Of a stretch of DNA of 64,000 bases, positions 12,134 through 24,998 are shown in pieces. How positions within the stretch are numbered: position 1 is the stretch's first letter; each line of letters opens with the position of its first letter. Position numbers and translations under genes: made by a program. Under the pieces are notes generated by a model, which was not told the DNA's origin, ran no database searches, and saw nothing but the letters and a program-made list of their open reading frames with translations. Origin of the DNA: Anticarsia gemmatalis (lineage: Eukaryota > Arthropoda > Insecta > Lepidoptera > Erebidae); NCBI RefSeq assembly GCF_050436995.1, contig NC_134746.1:11034501-11098500 (forward strand), given 5' to 3'.

Positions 12134-13683
12134 GACAGTTGACAGACTGAACCACCACTGCACCTATGTAAATATATTATGATAATAATTTTAAGCTTTA
12201 GTATAAAGGTATATTACTCGGTTATAGCGCTTTAGGTGCTTAACATAATTCTGTAATCCCCATGGCTGTAAAAATGTTTCGAATGATACCTTATACATCT
12301 ATTTGCCGTACAGAAGCCATATAAATATCTGATATAACGCTCAAGGCGCTATTAAAGACCTACGCAACTCTTTTATAGATGAGTAATACACTAGCCCTAA
12401 AAAAATCTGTTATAGAACCTAAGGCATTACAAAAAGCTTATTTACGCTCTTGAGCGCTATAAGCGCAACGCATAACTCCGTTTAAACTCCTTTATCTCCT
12501 AAAGTCCCCTTATACAGTTAACGGTGTTATAGAAGATTCCATTAACTCAGTTATACTTCCCTAGGCGGTCTAGCGATGCAATTACATGCTCATATATCAC
12601 TATAAGTCATTAGTTTCCTACTAAACGGCTACTGTCCCGCCTAGCTGTTAAAGGGTTTTTTAAATAGCTAGTATACAACTTATAGAGAATTGTACAGCAT
12701 TTGAACGACTCTTATGCAACTATCAGGCTGTATAACGACTGTATAAGCAGCTTGTGTGCTAGTTGGGTAGTGCTAATTAATCGTTTATGTCATGTAATTT
12801 AACAACTTTGTGTAGAATATACAATAGTCAGAAGTTACTTTTTTGTATATAGGTCAGAGGAGTCGATATTCTAACAACAGTTAATTAAGAAAGTCAAAAT
12901 ATGAATTTATTAATTATAGTTACTAAGGATCTGCGATAAAAGTTGTGCCAATACTAAATTAGACTTTACATCCCAAAGGTAGTACCAATATTTGAACTTT
13001 ACTAATACCGGAAGAATATAAACAAATTGAATACAGACATAAATATAATAAATAAGTCACAAGTCCGGAATAAACAACTTAACAAAACAAATATATTATG
13101 AATATATCACCATATATTATGTGTCCGATCGCTATAATCCGAGTCAAAAACGTGATGGTTTGAACCGCGGTTATGGGTATTCATATTTTAACTATTACTA
13201 TTTTATGGCTATTTGTTTTATTGTAAACGTGCTGTAAAAGATTGCCACTTCCGTGAAGTTAAATATAGATTATTTCCAACTGAGATTTTTATATGTAGAT
13301 TTATATATATAATTAATATAAATAAATTTACTTATCACTAACGCTTAAGGGTATAAATAACCAACATTGAATCATTCATAGATTCCTTTTACAAACTAGC
13401 CATTTTTTTTATTGATTACTGTGCAATTCGGCTAAACCAAACAGTTGTTGAAATAAATCCAACATATTTTTGACTTGATTTAACAAGATAAGCATGGATT
13501 ACTTGGCAATGTTTGACTGTAAAACCCTTGCCCACCTCTCCACTAATATATTAGTGTATATAAATACGTATTTACTAACAATAATGCCAGCATGTTCAAA
13601 CATAAGTTAGATAAAGCTACTGTAAATAAATAAATGAAACCAAAACAGATCTAGTCCAATATATTTATTTAAGAATGTAAAGG

Positions 13684-13759
13684 TTACTTTGGTTAGTTAT
13701 TATAGTATTATAATAAATTAAAACATTTATTATAATACTATAATAACTAACCAAAGTAA
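13684..13759. repeat. Perfect 34-bp-stem hairpin
   Basis: The two arms (13684-13717 and 13726-13759) are exact reverse complements. Each starts or ends with TTACTTTGGTTAGTTATTAT or its complement, and the loop is 8 nt. The stem is very AT-rich. A transcript would fold into a long perfect duplex, which fits an endo-siRNA source or recent fold-back DNA better than a typical bulged pre-miRNA. Confidence 0.85.
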
Positions 13760-15634
13760 ATGTAAAAAGTGGAATAATGTCTTTTTCTTTAATTTATTTA
13801 TATTTTAAGTACCTTTTATAACGAACTTATTAAATTTCGATCGAAAAATAAGACTTCTTTTGACCGCACTTTAACCTTAGGTTTTAAGTTCAGCTTATTT
13901 TGGTCAAGGTTCATTGTATCGAGTCGGATATCTCTCCAAGCCATTATTAATCCTGAGGCAGTGCTCGGATGAGTTTTTTGCCGGCAATCATCAAGGATGG
14001 AAGGTCATCTGTCAGTAGGTAAGCAAGCTAAAGAAACCTTAATCATTATTTAAACAACTTCGATAGGTCATTTAATTTGAATATAATAATCGAGTCGTAA
14101 ATCGTTTCAGGTTTGCAAGAACGGCTTGTTTTTTTTTCAGGTGAGATTTTTGCATGCTGATTTAAGGGTTTTGTAAAAGGCTCGAGTCTAACCGTATAGC
14201 ACTTAGGGAAAGGTTTCTAATTTTTAAAGAATCTCCGATAGATGCATAACATAATGTTATTGTCACTGTGTCGTCATCACCCTTATCTGATGGTTTAAAA
14301 GTTATTTTAAGCGGGAATTTCCTTATCTAAATTGACAGATGGGTTGCGTAATGAAAACTGATTTAAGGTACACACTTTTATCAAGCAATTTAAATCTCAT
14401 CATAGCAGGAAGTTTGAGAGTATATTTATACCAAAATAATGTTTCGTCATCGTGTAGCCTCAACTTTTGAACCTCTGGTGTGAATTGTTTATAACAGCAA
14501 TTTAATTATACCACCAAGCCTTGGATTATGATGACACTTGTACACGTTTAAATCTCTTGTCTTATCGTAAGTATAAAAAATGACTCTCAATTTAAATTGA
14601 CATTTCCTTGTAATTTTAACAATTATTTTTGAGGAAAACAAAATATGTATAACGTGTATCAATAAAAAAAACTTCTAAATGCTAATAAAAAAAACAAATA
14701 GATGTAAAACTTTTGATGACATCCTAATTTGGATGTTAAACATGTTACTCGACGCACTGATACAAATAAAAGGAAGACCCAGAACATTTTTCTTTTTCGT
14801 TACAAATAGCCGCTATCCTTCTACAAACTAGCGACCAGGTGGCCTATAAACCCGTTCCCCATTAAATACAATACTTTAATACTCGTCAATATATCAGGTG
14901 TCAGCTAACCTTCAATCAGCGGTCCGCCTTGAGCGGTGCATCTCCGAACTGATGGGCTTTCTCTCTTACATAATCGTAGGTCATAATCGTACATAAGCAT
15001 TTCACTTGATGGTATCATGCGTGTAACAATTAAAAGTACTTTCAATTACATACATTAATGTTAGAGAAACCGTGTTTGTGTTTGATGCACGTGTCTCAGA
15101 TTGTGACTGGTTAAAAATAGGAAGCTGATTGCCTATTGATTTGAGAGGTGGTATTACTACTGCTTTGGTCCACGGATGTACGGTTACATAAACATTTATT
15201 TATTGTTCTTTAACAACATTATAATAGTATGAATGGCATAGATTTAAAGTTGTTATGCTACTCATAAATTGTATCAGTCGATCTTTTACAGACTGATTTT
15301 AATTAAATGTAACCGCTAACGGGTGCCCCAGCACACTTAAGAGGTTTATTTTTTTCATTTTAAGAGATTACTATTACAAGTAACACAATATTACCCAGCC
15401 TAGCAATCTATTAATCCATCGAACTATGCTCTAAGAGTGCTAGGAACGAGTACATGGTGGTGGTGCCAAGGGTAGGATAATGATAAGGTTAAGTGAAATG
15501 AACCCTAAACGACCTCTCGATGCTTTGTCATTGGTCTGCCAATTTCGATTTAATGGTCGACTGATTCGAAAACAAACAAAAATTTTGAAGATCTGAAATT
15601 CTGACTCCTTATTAACATTTTTCACATATTGCAG

Positions 15635-15718
15635 TATTACAAGGTTTTAAAGTTGTTTGCTGAAAATCTTCTAGTAGGTATGCAGATTTTCAGCAAACTA
15701 CTTTAAAACCTTGTAATA
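15635..15718. repeat. 35-bp-stem hairpin with one mismatch and 14-nt loop
   Basis: Left arm 15635-15669 and right arm 15684-15718 pair with a single mismatch (AAAGTTGTTTGC on the left against AAAGTAGTTTGC in the complement of the right arm). The size and loop resemble a pre-miRNA-like hairpin or a short fold-back element. No target-site duplication is obvious, and I do not recognise a known miRNA in the arms. Confidence 0.8.
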
Positions 15719-18700
15719 ATTACCAAGCACGTTTTCGAGGACACATTCATTTATTAGTTAAATAGGATACTGCATTTGTTATGAACCATCATTAACCTCG
15801 ATAGATTTCGATGCTATAGTAATGTATTCCACGAGCTCGTTAGTAAGTGCAAGAGAGACTAGCTTGGTTGGTTGTATGAAAGTTTTCAAGCACTAAACCT
15901 TAAACATTCGGAATACCAATACCGAAAGATATCCGGAAACCGAAATCAAGACATCGTGATCATAAAAATCGCGTATTTACTCCGCTTTTTCTAAACTCCC
16001 TTACATTGACAATTCTGTTAACAATAACCATTTAATTCGTTTACTGAATAAAGAATTAATAGAAAATCGGGCAAATATCAATAGGTACATAAAGTTGCAA
16101 TGTCATCACACATAACAATCTCTATTCAAAGAGTAGACCTGTGCAACTGTGTAACAATAATGTTCGCTATGTGCATTTTATTGGCAAACACCACTTAACA
16201 AACGCCTCACGGAGTGTTGCGAATCACTTTGAAACTATTTTTATGGTTACTTATATTAGTTATTGAACATCTATGAAGTGTTGCGGTAGTTGCTGGCTGA
16301 AAATAAAACATTTGGTTTATTTGTTGCGAGCCATATTCTTTTGAACTGCGTAATCTTTTATAGGTGTTTTATTTTTTATTTCTTTACAGAGGTAATGTTG
16401 TCCACATTGTATGATTTAAAGTAGGCAGTTTATATGCGTTGTTATGAAGGCTAAACCGTCTAAGGGCGACTGAATTGTCGTTGATGTATTGCAGCACATC
16501 ACTTGAGTTGCAACTTGCAACTAAGTATCGAAATAGTAACTAAAGAAATAAAACAGAAAGACGGAAACGCTGTACCTAGTCTTTAAACACCTCAAATTAA
16601 CATCTTATAAAATATATAGATACGGTCATGTTTTATTTCCGTTCAAAACGATGATGGATTGATAGTTCAAAGAAATCTATCCAGACGGAGGCACCATAAA
16701 AAGCTGACTTAAGTTTTTGCTCGCATGAACGTAGATGAATCTAAATATAATCTTCGAAGAATTATTTATGCATAGACAAAGCAGATTAGTTATTTTTATA
16801 AACACTCAAATTCATCATTTACTAATTCAAAAATCGCGCAACTCATTAAATGCCATACGAATATTTCGATTAGCTAACGGTGTCTGGTAACACGCATTGA
16901 ATCAATTTAGTGTCGGACCTTTGTGAAATTCGGAGCGTCTCTCTGAATATTTATGTTACGTTCAAGGTCCCATAAATTGCTTTACATATGAAAAATATGG
17001 TGGACAATAATGTCACCCGATTTACGTACAGCGGTGCCGTTAGAAGATGCTAATGAATGGACTGCACGTGTTTTGGTTTGGACCGTCTTTAAGTCATTTT
17101 AGAAAGGATTGCTTTTGGTTTTTACCTTTGGAAGGCAAGGACATCAATCAGTGTTTTTGAGAAGTTTGTATAAGCGGTTTGAAATTTAAACACACATAAT
17201 TATATAACTTAAAGTTTATGTATTGTAAAAGTGTAAGGTCTTTCAGTTGTTTTTTAGGTTGTTCTAAGCTATTAACAATCATTGTAAAATAAAAACCTGA
17301 ACTAAATTCAAGCAAAAAGAACAGGATATTTATATTTTTCTATTTGAACATTTAGTAGATATAAAGCGCACACAAGTAGAACCTACTAAACCCAATTACA
17401 AAGTGTGACAAGCGACAAGTGTAGCGGTAATATGTGTCAAGTATTGTGCGTTATCCTTACGAAGCGTGGCCGTGTTACGGTCACAAAGCCTGGCCCACTT
17501 GCGGCTCCCATTGGGCAAAATGTCATAGTTATATCAGACTAGTGTAACGGAAGCGGCGTGTGCGCAGCCTGACAATCGACTTGCACTTGACCCCACACAA
17601 CGGTATATTTTGTTAATGGTTTATTGTCATATTTCACTATGAGTATTAAAATTGTTTATACAGACACTTTCGACCAATACACGGCAGAAAATGTTTCAAA
17701 GGAGATGCTACGATGTTTTTTGAGTAAGTAACAACATGTTTTAACAAATGTATAATAAAGATATACTAGAATAGTTCAAACTTGACATTTGTTGTAAAAA
17801 TTCAGCTAAGGATGATAAACTATTATGCTCTTCCACATACAGTTAATAAATTATCGACAATAAATTACTATTTCTTGAATGCCGTCTCAAGTACTGAAAC
17901 TGTTACGTACTATAAACAAATTGACAAATTCGTCCTTCAACTATTTAGCAAGTAGGAAATATTAAGAGTTTCATAATAAACAGAAATTCGAACCAACTTT
18001 GCGCAATCCGCAATGATAATCACATTATGATAATTAACAAAGTATTACTAATACCAGGTCATTCAGTTCTCAATAACTACTTTCTAGCGAGCCTCTCAGA
18101 AGCACAAACAACTGCTAGGTACTTGCGATATAGGTACGGTAAAATACAACAAATCGTTTAAGATACTGACCGTTTTCCAAACCAAAGGAAGTTAGAAAAT
18201 AGTCCATATAAACAAAGCCCTATGATAAACTATTTTATCTGACAATCTAAATCGGCTATTTAAAAATCATTACACGACCTGGAATCAAGTCTTTTCTTCC
18301 CATATACATTTTAACTCAATTTAAATCACTGGTTGATACTTTGAATTCGAATGAAATAGCAACAATAAGCATAATAATAGTAAGCTCGTAGCTACGGTCT
18401 TTGTTTGTGTTAAACCAGCTATCAATCTTATGTCAACTTGGAATCTATCCAGAAGGCTGTTGGCAAATACTAAAGGAGAACATTCCTAAGGAATCTGTAG
18501 ATGTAATTCGTACTCAAAATCGATAATATTGAGTAACATGATAAAGTTGAGCAAACGCTTAAATCGTTTGGCGTTGGCGGATAATCAAATGTGCTCAAAG
18601 TTATTGCTGTACCTACCTACTCGTAAATTGGTAGGCGGCAAGCTAATAAAAAATGTCGCACTATACCTACTAACCAATTACAATAATCAAATAAGATTTT

Positions 18701-21700
18701 ACATACATTTTAACACGTAAGTACAAGTAAATATAAATTCAACCCAACACGCTTCTATAGATTTCGTTGTAACGTACGATAACATTTACTAGGCATTATT
18801 TAAATCTAAACATTTATTGTTACTTAACAACAGACTGCCAGTGCCAATAAACGAAATTTGCAAGTGCATGCGCGTTCTTATGTATCCGTTGTTATATCAC
18901 CGATGACGAAACAAAAGCCTATTCAAAGATAAATAAAAAACAGGATATGTACATAATTTCACGTAAAATGCATCGGCGTATGTTGATAAATCACTTTCTC
19001 GTGTCTTGCGAATTTGAATAAAGCACTCGTGAGTATTCTACTAATGTTGTGATTCGCACCGATCATTCTCGAGCAATTGTGCGAAAAGTCACTCAACTCG
19101 TCCAGAGAAAGGTGCGATATATGCTTCTCTATCCGGACCAAGTCTCAAGCAGGTTATAAATTGTATAGAAACCAAGAATCTTAACTCAATCCATAATTCA
19201 AAGGTATCGGCGGTCGACCGGTAAATAAGGTCGGAGGTTCGACTCCTAATAAGGTGCAGGTTTCCGGTGAAAGAAAAGGTCGTGTATATAATATTACACC
19301 TAGATGAATAAATAATTTTAAAGCACATACATTGAACAATAAGTTATTTTAATATTAAAGTATGAAAGCATAATATCATACAGTAAGTTCAGTTCAAAGA
19401 TTTATTGAATGACTACAAGACGATGAGGACTACAAAGGTTAAAGCATTCGACATTTTATACAAAATTACCATTAATTAATAATCGCAAAAGAAGCACGTC
19501 AGCTCGCATCAATCCCCTTAGCAAATCAAAGTAATTAATATTTTATGCTAATATCAACAAATGTGAACTTTGACATTAGTAAGAAAATAAAAATATAAAT
19601 AACACTCGTCTTAGATTATGAAAGTGGTCCGTAAAGTTTTGCAACTGTGATGTATTGCACAAATCGTGAGATTTGGAACTTGCAGATGTTCGCAGGTGGC
19701 GATCATTCACTCACGTGTGTGCTCGCTCGTCAAACCACATTTTATTACTTTGCCTTTATTTGACTTCACGTGTATTATTTTGTAGTAATCTCGAAAGTCT
19801 ATTTTGACCCACTTGCAAATTAGTTTTCGGCTGATATTGGTGACAATGAAACATTAAATTAATATTGCGGAAACATATCGTGTATAACGCAGAAGACGAC
19901 TAAATTATTAAATGTCTGAATGATTATGTTATTGAAAGATGCATTTTTTAAGTTTTAAATCCTTATTTTAATGTTTTGCATATTTACAAAGGTAAAACCT
20001 TGAATATTTGGTGTATTAATGTTCATTAATATATTCATGTGGTACATATTATTATTGTGCTCATGTATCCTACGATTCCATTAAATAATAGGAGCGAGCG
20101 TGATAAATTTATTGTGCGATTACTATTTAAATCAGGACGACTTCTTACCTCGAACTCTCAAAGAAAACATCAGTACGTGGCGATTGATCTAGTTTACTAA
20201 CGGATATCCACCACTGCCGATGCGCATGCCGCATAGAAAAATAAATGTTGCATTGATTAAGACTTTCGTAGAGCCACAATATGGAGGAATATTGGACAGT
20301 TATAATTTAATTCCAACGTCATAAAAAAACATATTTGAAAATAAGTCAAGAATATAAGTGCCTTCACTGAGTGAGATGATAGTTATGGTGTAATTTCCAA
20401 ACCGACATGTACTACATCAAGGCATATGATGTCATATGGGAGTCGAGTAACTGCTTTCGCATTACCGCACATGGTGCAAATATCCGCACTACATTAAACG
20501 GAAACCAGCACGTAATTCTACGAAAGCAGCGGTAAAGTGACAAACAGACCTGTCAAAAGCGGGAAATTCAGTGATTTTCCTTCAAATTGAATAATCAGAG
20601 AGTCATTTCAAATTCCAACAAGCTGTTACCAGATAGGTTTGATTACGCAATGAGTTGGCCCATTGTATTGGGATTCCATACCTACAGATGAACATTAGTA
20701 TTCTGTGTGATACAACGAAAACCGATAGTATCTCACCCACGGAAACACGCCGAAAGTATTGGGAGAGGAAAGTATGGTTTTTACACGTAACGAGTTAATG
20801 ACCTGTAATATACGCTAGTAACGGACACAAGTAGACGAACATTGCATAAAGTAAAATTTACAACATTTTGGGGATTCTTAATGTGAATTTCACTCAAATA
20901 TAGCAGTCGCAATTACAATAATATCAAAAGACATGGTGAAGATCATAAAGTATTTCTTGTATGCTTTGTGACACGAACTTGCGAATCTATTATCTTTGGC
21001 TTACAATCCTATGGCCTTGGATGAAACAAATAACGAATTCTCCTTATAAGAATTCACAACTTAAAATCACAAGTAAACGTTAAAGTGTGTACGCTAACGA
21101 TGGTATCATTTCTGAATTGGTCTTAAACATTACAAATTATATTTCCGTACATTATTTGTCTTTTCAACGCCTTTGAGACACAAGATTAAAATAGACAAAC
21201 TGGTTACGAGCATACCTATAAGACTATGGTAAAACTCGTTATTTTTATTATGCATTTTTTATTTACAGAATGGCCAACGTTACGGTAATTCGGCAATTTA
21301 TTGTATGACCGAAAAGTCGTGGTTTCTAAACAATAGTTCACAGTCGCAAATAGTAAAAGGTCGCCGACCGTTTGACTGAACTGAACTCGAATTGTAAGGC
21401 AAGACATTTCTTTTACATAATACGTGCAATGTTAGGCGCAGACATGGCGACATTAGTGATCAAACGATATGGACTACACTTTACTGTTCATGGGTTGCGG
21501 TTTGATGGCTAAAAATAAGTAGATAGATCTGTAGATAGACTGATATCAATAGGATGATAACATCAAGAACTATATTTCGTTATACTACTTTCTAAATATA
21601 ACAAAACAAAACTCTTTCGTAAATTGAACAGTATATTTCGCATTTTATGATGCATAGCGATGTCATACACTTGCTTTAACGATAACGAAAGAATTTAAAA

Positions 21701-22639
21701 GAAAACCTCTGACTAAATCAACACCACCGAACAATACTGAAAATCTCTACCAATGTTTTTTATATGAAATATCTATTTTAGCGTTTACCTAATATTATTT
21801 TTCTATTTTTTTAAGATATTCTTCTATACTATGTATACAGTATGTGTAGACTCACGTAATCACTTATATACCGTCATGTAATATTTAAACATAGAAATGG
21901 CTAGGTGCTTAACGGAGATGGGCTGTTAACCTGTCATCATAGTGCATTATCGCTGTCGTTATTATTATAGTTAACTTGCTTACGCACTATTAAGTACTTC
22001 AACTGATACCGTACTTATTCTTAAATGAATTACTTAGATCTACGCTTACTACTACTCAAACTGTCTTTAGAAATATTGATATCATACAACTCAAAAACAA
22101 TGTTCGTTTGGTATATCCGTTTTCAATCACATTTAACAAAATTTTTGAAGGCAAATAGCTGAAAGATTTTATAAATCATTTATTAACATTTTGAATACGT
22201 AACAAAAATCGTATATTTCGTTTTCTATCAAAATATCGACACTTTCAGAGCAGAATTCGTAACATTTAATTTATTCACAAATGCCTCGGGCACAAAGCTC
22301 ACCTAATTACATAAATGAACCTTGGCTTATATTGAATGTTTGCTAGATATAAATAATCAAATGAACAGCTTAAACATTCCGCAAACGTGAGTAAGAGTAC
22401 TGTTGTAAACTATATCTGTTAAAGACCTCAATATTATAGAGACGTTGCAAACTGAACCTATTGTTCAGCGGTTTCGACATAATCATATGTAGACTTTCGA
22501 GATGAGCTAAATTCGTAGCCACGACCGCTAATAACCTAAATTGCATGACGGAAAAAATTGATTTTATTTTAAAAACTGAACTAGAAGCCGCAACGGTATC
22601 ACCAAGCAACTCGGTTACGTCGTTCACTCGATTCGTTCC

Positions 22640-22935
22640 CCGAAATGACAATGGTTGTGTGTCGATTTCACGGCCTCTATGGGACATCTGCCGACATTTT
22701 GTTTTAAGTGTACGTGGAGTGTAACAAAAGCGTTCGGGTGCTTCTTCGAACCCGATGTTTGGCGAGAAAGCTTCGCAGACGGCATGCTAAAAAGGCTTTT
22801 ACGCAACGCGTGCCCGTGCCGTGAGTTGCGTCACGCGCGGAGGGGAGCATCGCAGATTAATGTCACCTGGCCAGACGCGACACCTCGTTTTGAGGTACAT
22901 CACATCACATGTTTTCGAAGACAACGTGAGAGATC
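22640..22935. other. GC-rich islet in AT-rich DNA
   Basis: About 300 bp that is clearly richer in G, C and CpG than its surroundings, for example CGCAACGCGTGCCCGTGCCG at about 22803. A 95-codon frame crosses it on the plus strand, with an overlapping minus-strand frame. Neither shows a recognisable domain or convincing splice sites. It could be a regulatory element, a repeat remnant or an unrecognised exon. Confidence 0.3.
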
Positions 22936-24119
22936 ACGTTGACTACAAGAATATTATTATAATTTCGTAGCTGGTTATGTAATATCAATACTACGACTAT
23001 ACAGTTTGAGCAGTTGTAGAATTCTTTAACCGCCTACCTTATTTGCTTATTTTCCAAAGCCGGCAGTGTAGTTTTAATTCTTAGGTAAGGTCCTGAATTT
23101 TCATACGTTTGTCGTCTTTTTCGCTTATAAAAAAAAAACAATTCTGGAATTAAATAAAAGCCAGTAAATACAATGCAATATTATTCAACATGCATTTAAT
23201 TTATGCTTTCCTTTTGTAGGTACACATGGTACTTTAAAATAGTATAATTTCAAGAGGAATATTTACCAAGATTATTTATCAAGCACATAAAACAATACAT
23301 TCAATCCAAAGACTGTAAGAAACTTACTGAATTTTATAAAAGTGAAGAAATAAGCCAATAAGCATTTATAATCAGTGTTAAAAACGTTTAGCTACAGCCA
23401 ATGCAATTAATAAGTTGTAATCAAAAAGACAAATGACGATCATCAATTGTTTTTATTTTTTTTCCTTTAGAACTTTTTCACAATACCTACTGCAGCCAGT
23501 TTTTTTCGCTAGCAAAAAGTTTGTATTTAATTTTAATTAGATGGAACAAATCAATGTTCCATAAAATGGCATTCGAATTTTAAATCGAATCTGTATGGAA
23601 ATTACGCGTTGACAGCAAAATTATATTTTAATTTAATTTATGCGGATTAATACTTATTATAAGTTCTGTTCTTTTTTTTTCAATAAAAGAGGTTTTAACA
23701 TTTTTAATCTATGATAATAATCCTGAGCAAGTTGGCAACAGAATGATGATTCTGTTTCGTGGTATTTAGGTTCGGCATGACATTTGTAATGGAGTTTGCG
23801 ATGCCGTAATTAACCCGTCTTCCGCACTGTTAACAAATTGTGTTTGTTCATCAACACTGGTACTATTTGATTTGTTTTAAAATATGAACACACGAAATGT
23901 CAGAAGTAAAAGTTTTCAATCAATTTGCATTCACGAAAGTTCACTAGAATTTTGCAATAGTAAGATTCATACTCTTACAAAAATTATAACAGAATAAGGA
24001 ACACTGATCACGTCTATTTTCTAATTTTGTAATTATGCGAAAAGAAAGACCTTTCATTCTCTACAAGGATTTAAGTTATTTTACATTAATATGTTACATA
24101 GATATTTAAATAGGTACTC

Positions 24120-24365
24120 AAATTGACAAAGTTCCTGATGTTGTTTGTCGTATGGTTAGTGGTCAACCTAGTGTCAAAGTTGTTCAAGCCGCCCGAGAGG
24201 CCTTTGACGTGGCTTAACGACTGTTATCTTAGTAGACAACAACCGGGACCGACTTTTTAACGTGCCCTCCGAAGCACGGAGACGCCCTTTTCCTATCATA
24301 AGAGTGTCAAGGATATCAAATTCATGATGATTCATGCTAACATGCAACAAACAGCCATACAACTA
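24120..24365. repeat. Probable dispersed lepidopteran repeat fragment
   Basis: The segment contains GTGCCCTCCGAAGCACGGAG and GTTATCTTAGTAGACAACAA. I recognise these phrases from dispersed repeats in several moth genomes, but I could not search here. A short CTCCG/CGGAG stem is visible. Boundaries are approximate and the element class is not clear. Confidence 0.4.
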
Positions 24366-24590
24366 GCTTAATTTGTTTTAGATCTATTTCCATACGATGT
24401 CACGTGCAAGGATAATATTGTAATAAAATTATGTAAGTGTGTTTCGCATAATATCAATAGGCTTTTTTATATAAGTTCATAATTCGTATTCATGCGATAC
24501 TTATCGAATTACTTTTAATATCGTCATTACGACAGTTTGTCTTTCAGGACTAAATCGCTGAACATTTTTTTTATATTTTAATAAATTATG

Positions 24591-24676
24591 TATATGTCGG
24601 TCAAACTCAATCTCTCAATCAACTTGAAAGTAGCTACTTTCAAGTTGATTGAGATATTGAGTTTGACCGACATATA
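24591..24676. repeat. 86-bp spacer-free palindrome (one mismatch)
   Basis: The two 43-nt halves are reverse complements with one mismatch (CAATCTCTC on the left against CAATATCTC). The centre is AGTAGCTACT with no loop. It abuts directly the second palindrome at 24677. Long spacer-free palindromes are normally unstable, so the structure is either recent or an assembly product. Confidence 0.9.
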
Positions 24677-24732
24677 CGCGTAAATAGTTTCATCCCCTAT
24701 TCAGCTGAATAGGGGATGAAACTATTTACGCG
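24677..24732. repeat. 56-bp perfect spacer-free palindrome
   Basis: Both 28-nt halves are exact reverse complements, from CGCGTAAATAGTTTCATCCC to its mirror image ending TTTACGCG, centred on TCAGCTGA. It starts at the base after the 86-bp palindrome ends. There is no coding potential. Confidence 0.95.
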
Positions 24733-24990
24733 ACGAGAACTAAGCTTGCAATAATAGATAATTTCAATCATCCATCAAGCTAAACAATACAATTGCCGTA
24801 AAAGCTTGTATCCGTTGATACTTATCTTTATTTAGCAGACCATTTTGGTTTACCTTTATTTTATTGACAGGATGGGTAATATGAGCACGTTAAAATCATT
24901 GAACAGAACTTAAGCAGCTTTTATAACAAATCTGTACATGCACCGAGATTCTTGTAGCTCGTGATAGGCGCTGGTCAGTCGGCTTCCTGA

Positions 24991-24998
24991 TGACGTCA
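24991..24998. promoter_or_regulatory. CRE palindrome TGACGTCA
   Basis: A full cAMP-response element, TGACGTCA, sits in a local GC-rich patch (about 24955-25070) followed by CACCCAAGGCCGCC. No transcription start is evident. The CRE match is exact; the function is inferred. Confidence 0.3.

Larger units (their letters stand above)
10572..12771. mobile_element. Non-autonomous DNA transposon with 21-bp TIRs and internal minisatellite
   Basis: The ends are exact inverted copies: ACTACCCAACTAGCACACAA plus one more base at 10572-10592, and its reverse complement at 12751-12771. Between them both halves are scattered with TATAAG/TATAACG/GCGCTATA-type subterminal motifs in both orientations. The interior holds a 157-bp inverted repeat (10798-10954) and a long 9-bp tandem array (about 11640-12133). 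No transposase frame is present, so the element would need a partner in trans. I do not see a convincing target-site duplication, so I cannot assign a superfamily. The 2.2 kb size, paired termini and absence of coding capacity support a non-autonomous element. Confidence 0.7.
12772..24590. other. Gene-free region with hairpins and a repeat fragment
   Basis: No gene can be supported across nearly 12 kb. Listed separately are the hairpins at 13684-13759 and 15635-15718, a GC-rich islet at about 22640-22930, and a dispersed-repeat fragment near 24120-24365. Other open frames are shorter than 105 codons and have no recognisable motif. A perfect B-box-like GGTTCGACTCC lies at about 19235, but no A-box or tRNA fold accompanies it. 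Confidence 0.5.

Noticed and set aside
11623..12158. Long Ile-Leu-Phe (plus) and Ile-Asn-Lys (minus) open frames of about 170 codons
   Set aside because: They are translations of a pure 9-bp minisatellite on both strands, with no start context or non-repeat sequence.
19195..19260. tRNA-like segment with perfect B-box GGTTCGACTCC
   Set aside because: No A box at the proper distance and no cloverleaf; at most a SINE remnant.
22655..22942. A 95-codon protein-coding gene
   Set aside because: No domain, no convincing splice sites and an overlapping antisense frame; kept only as a GC-rich islet.
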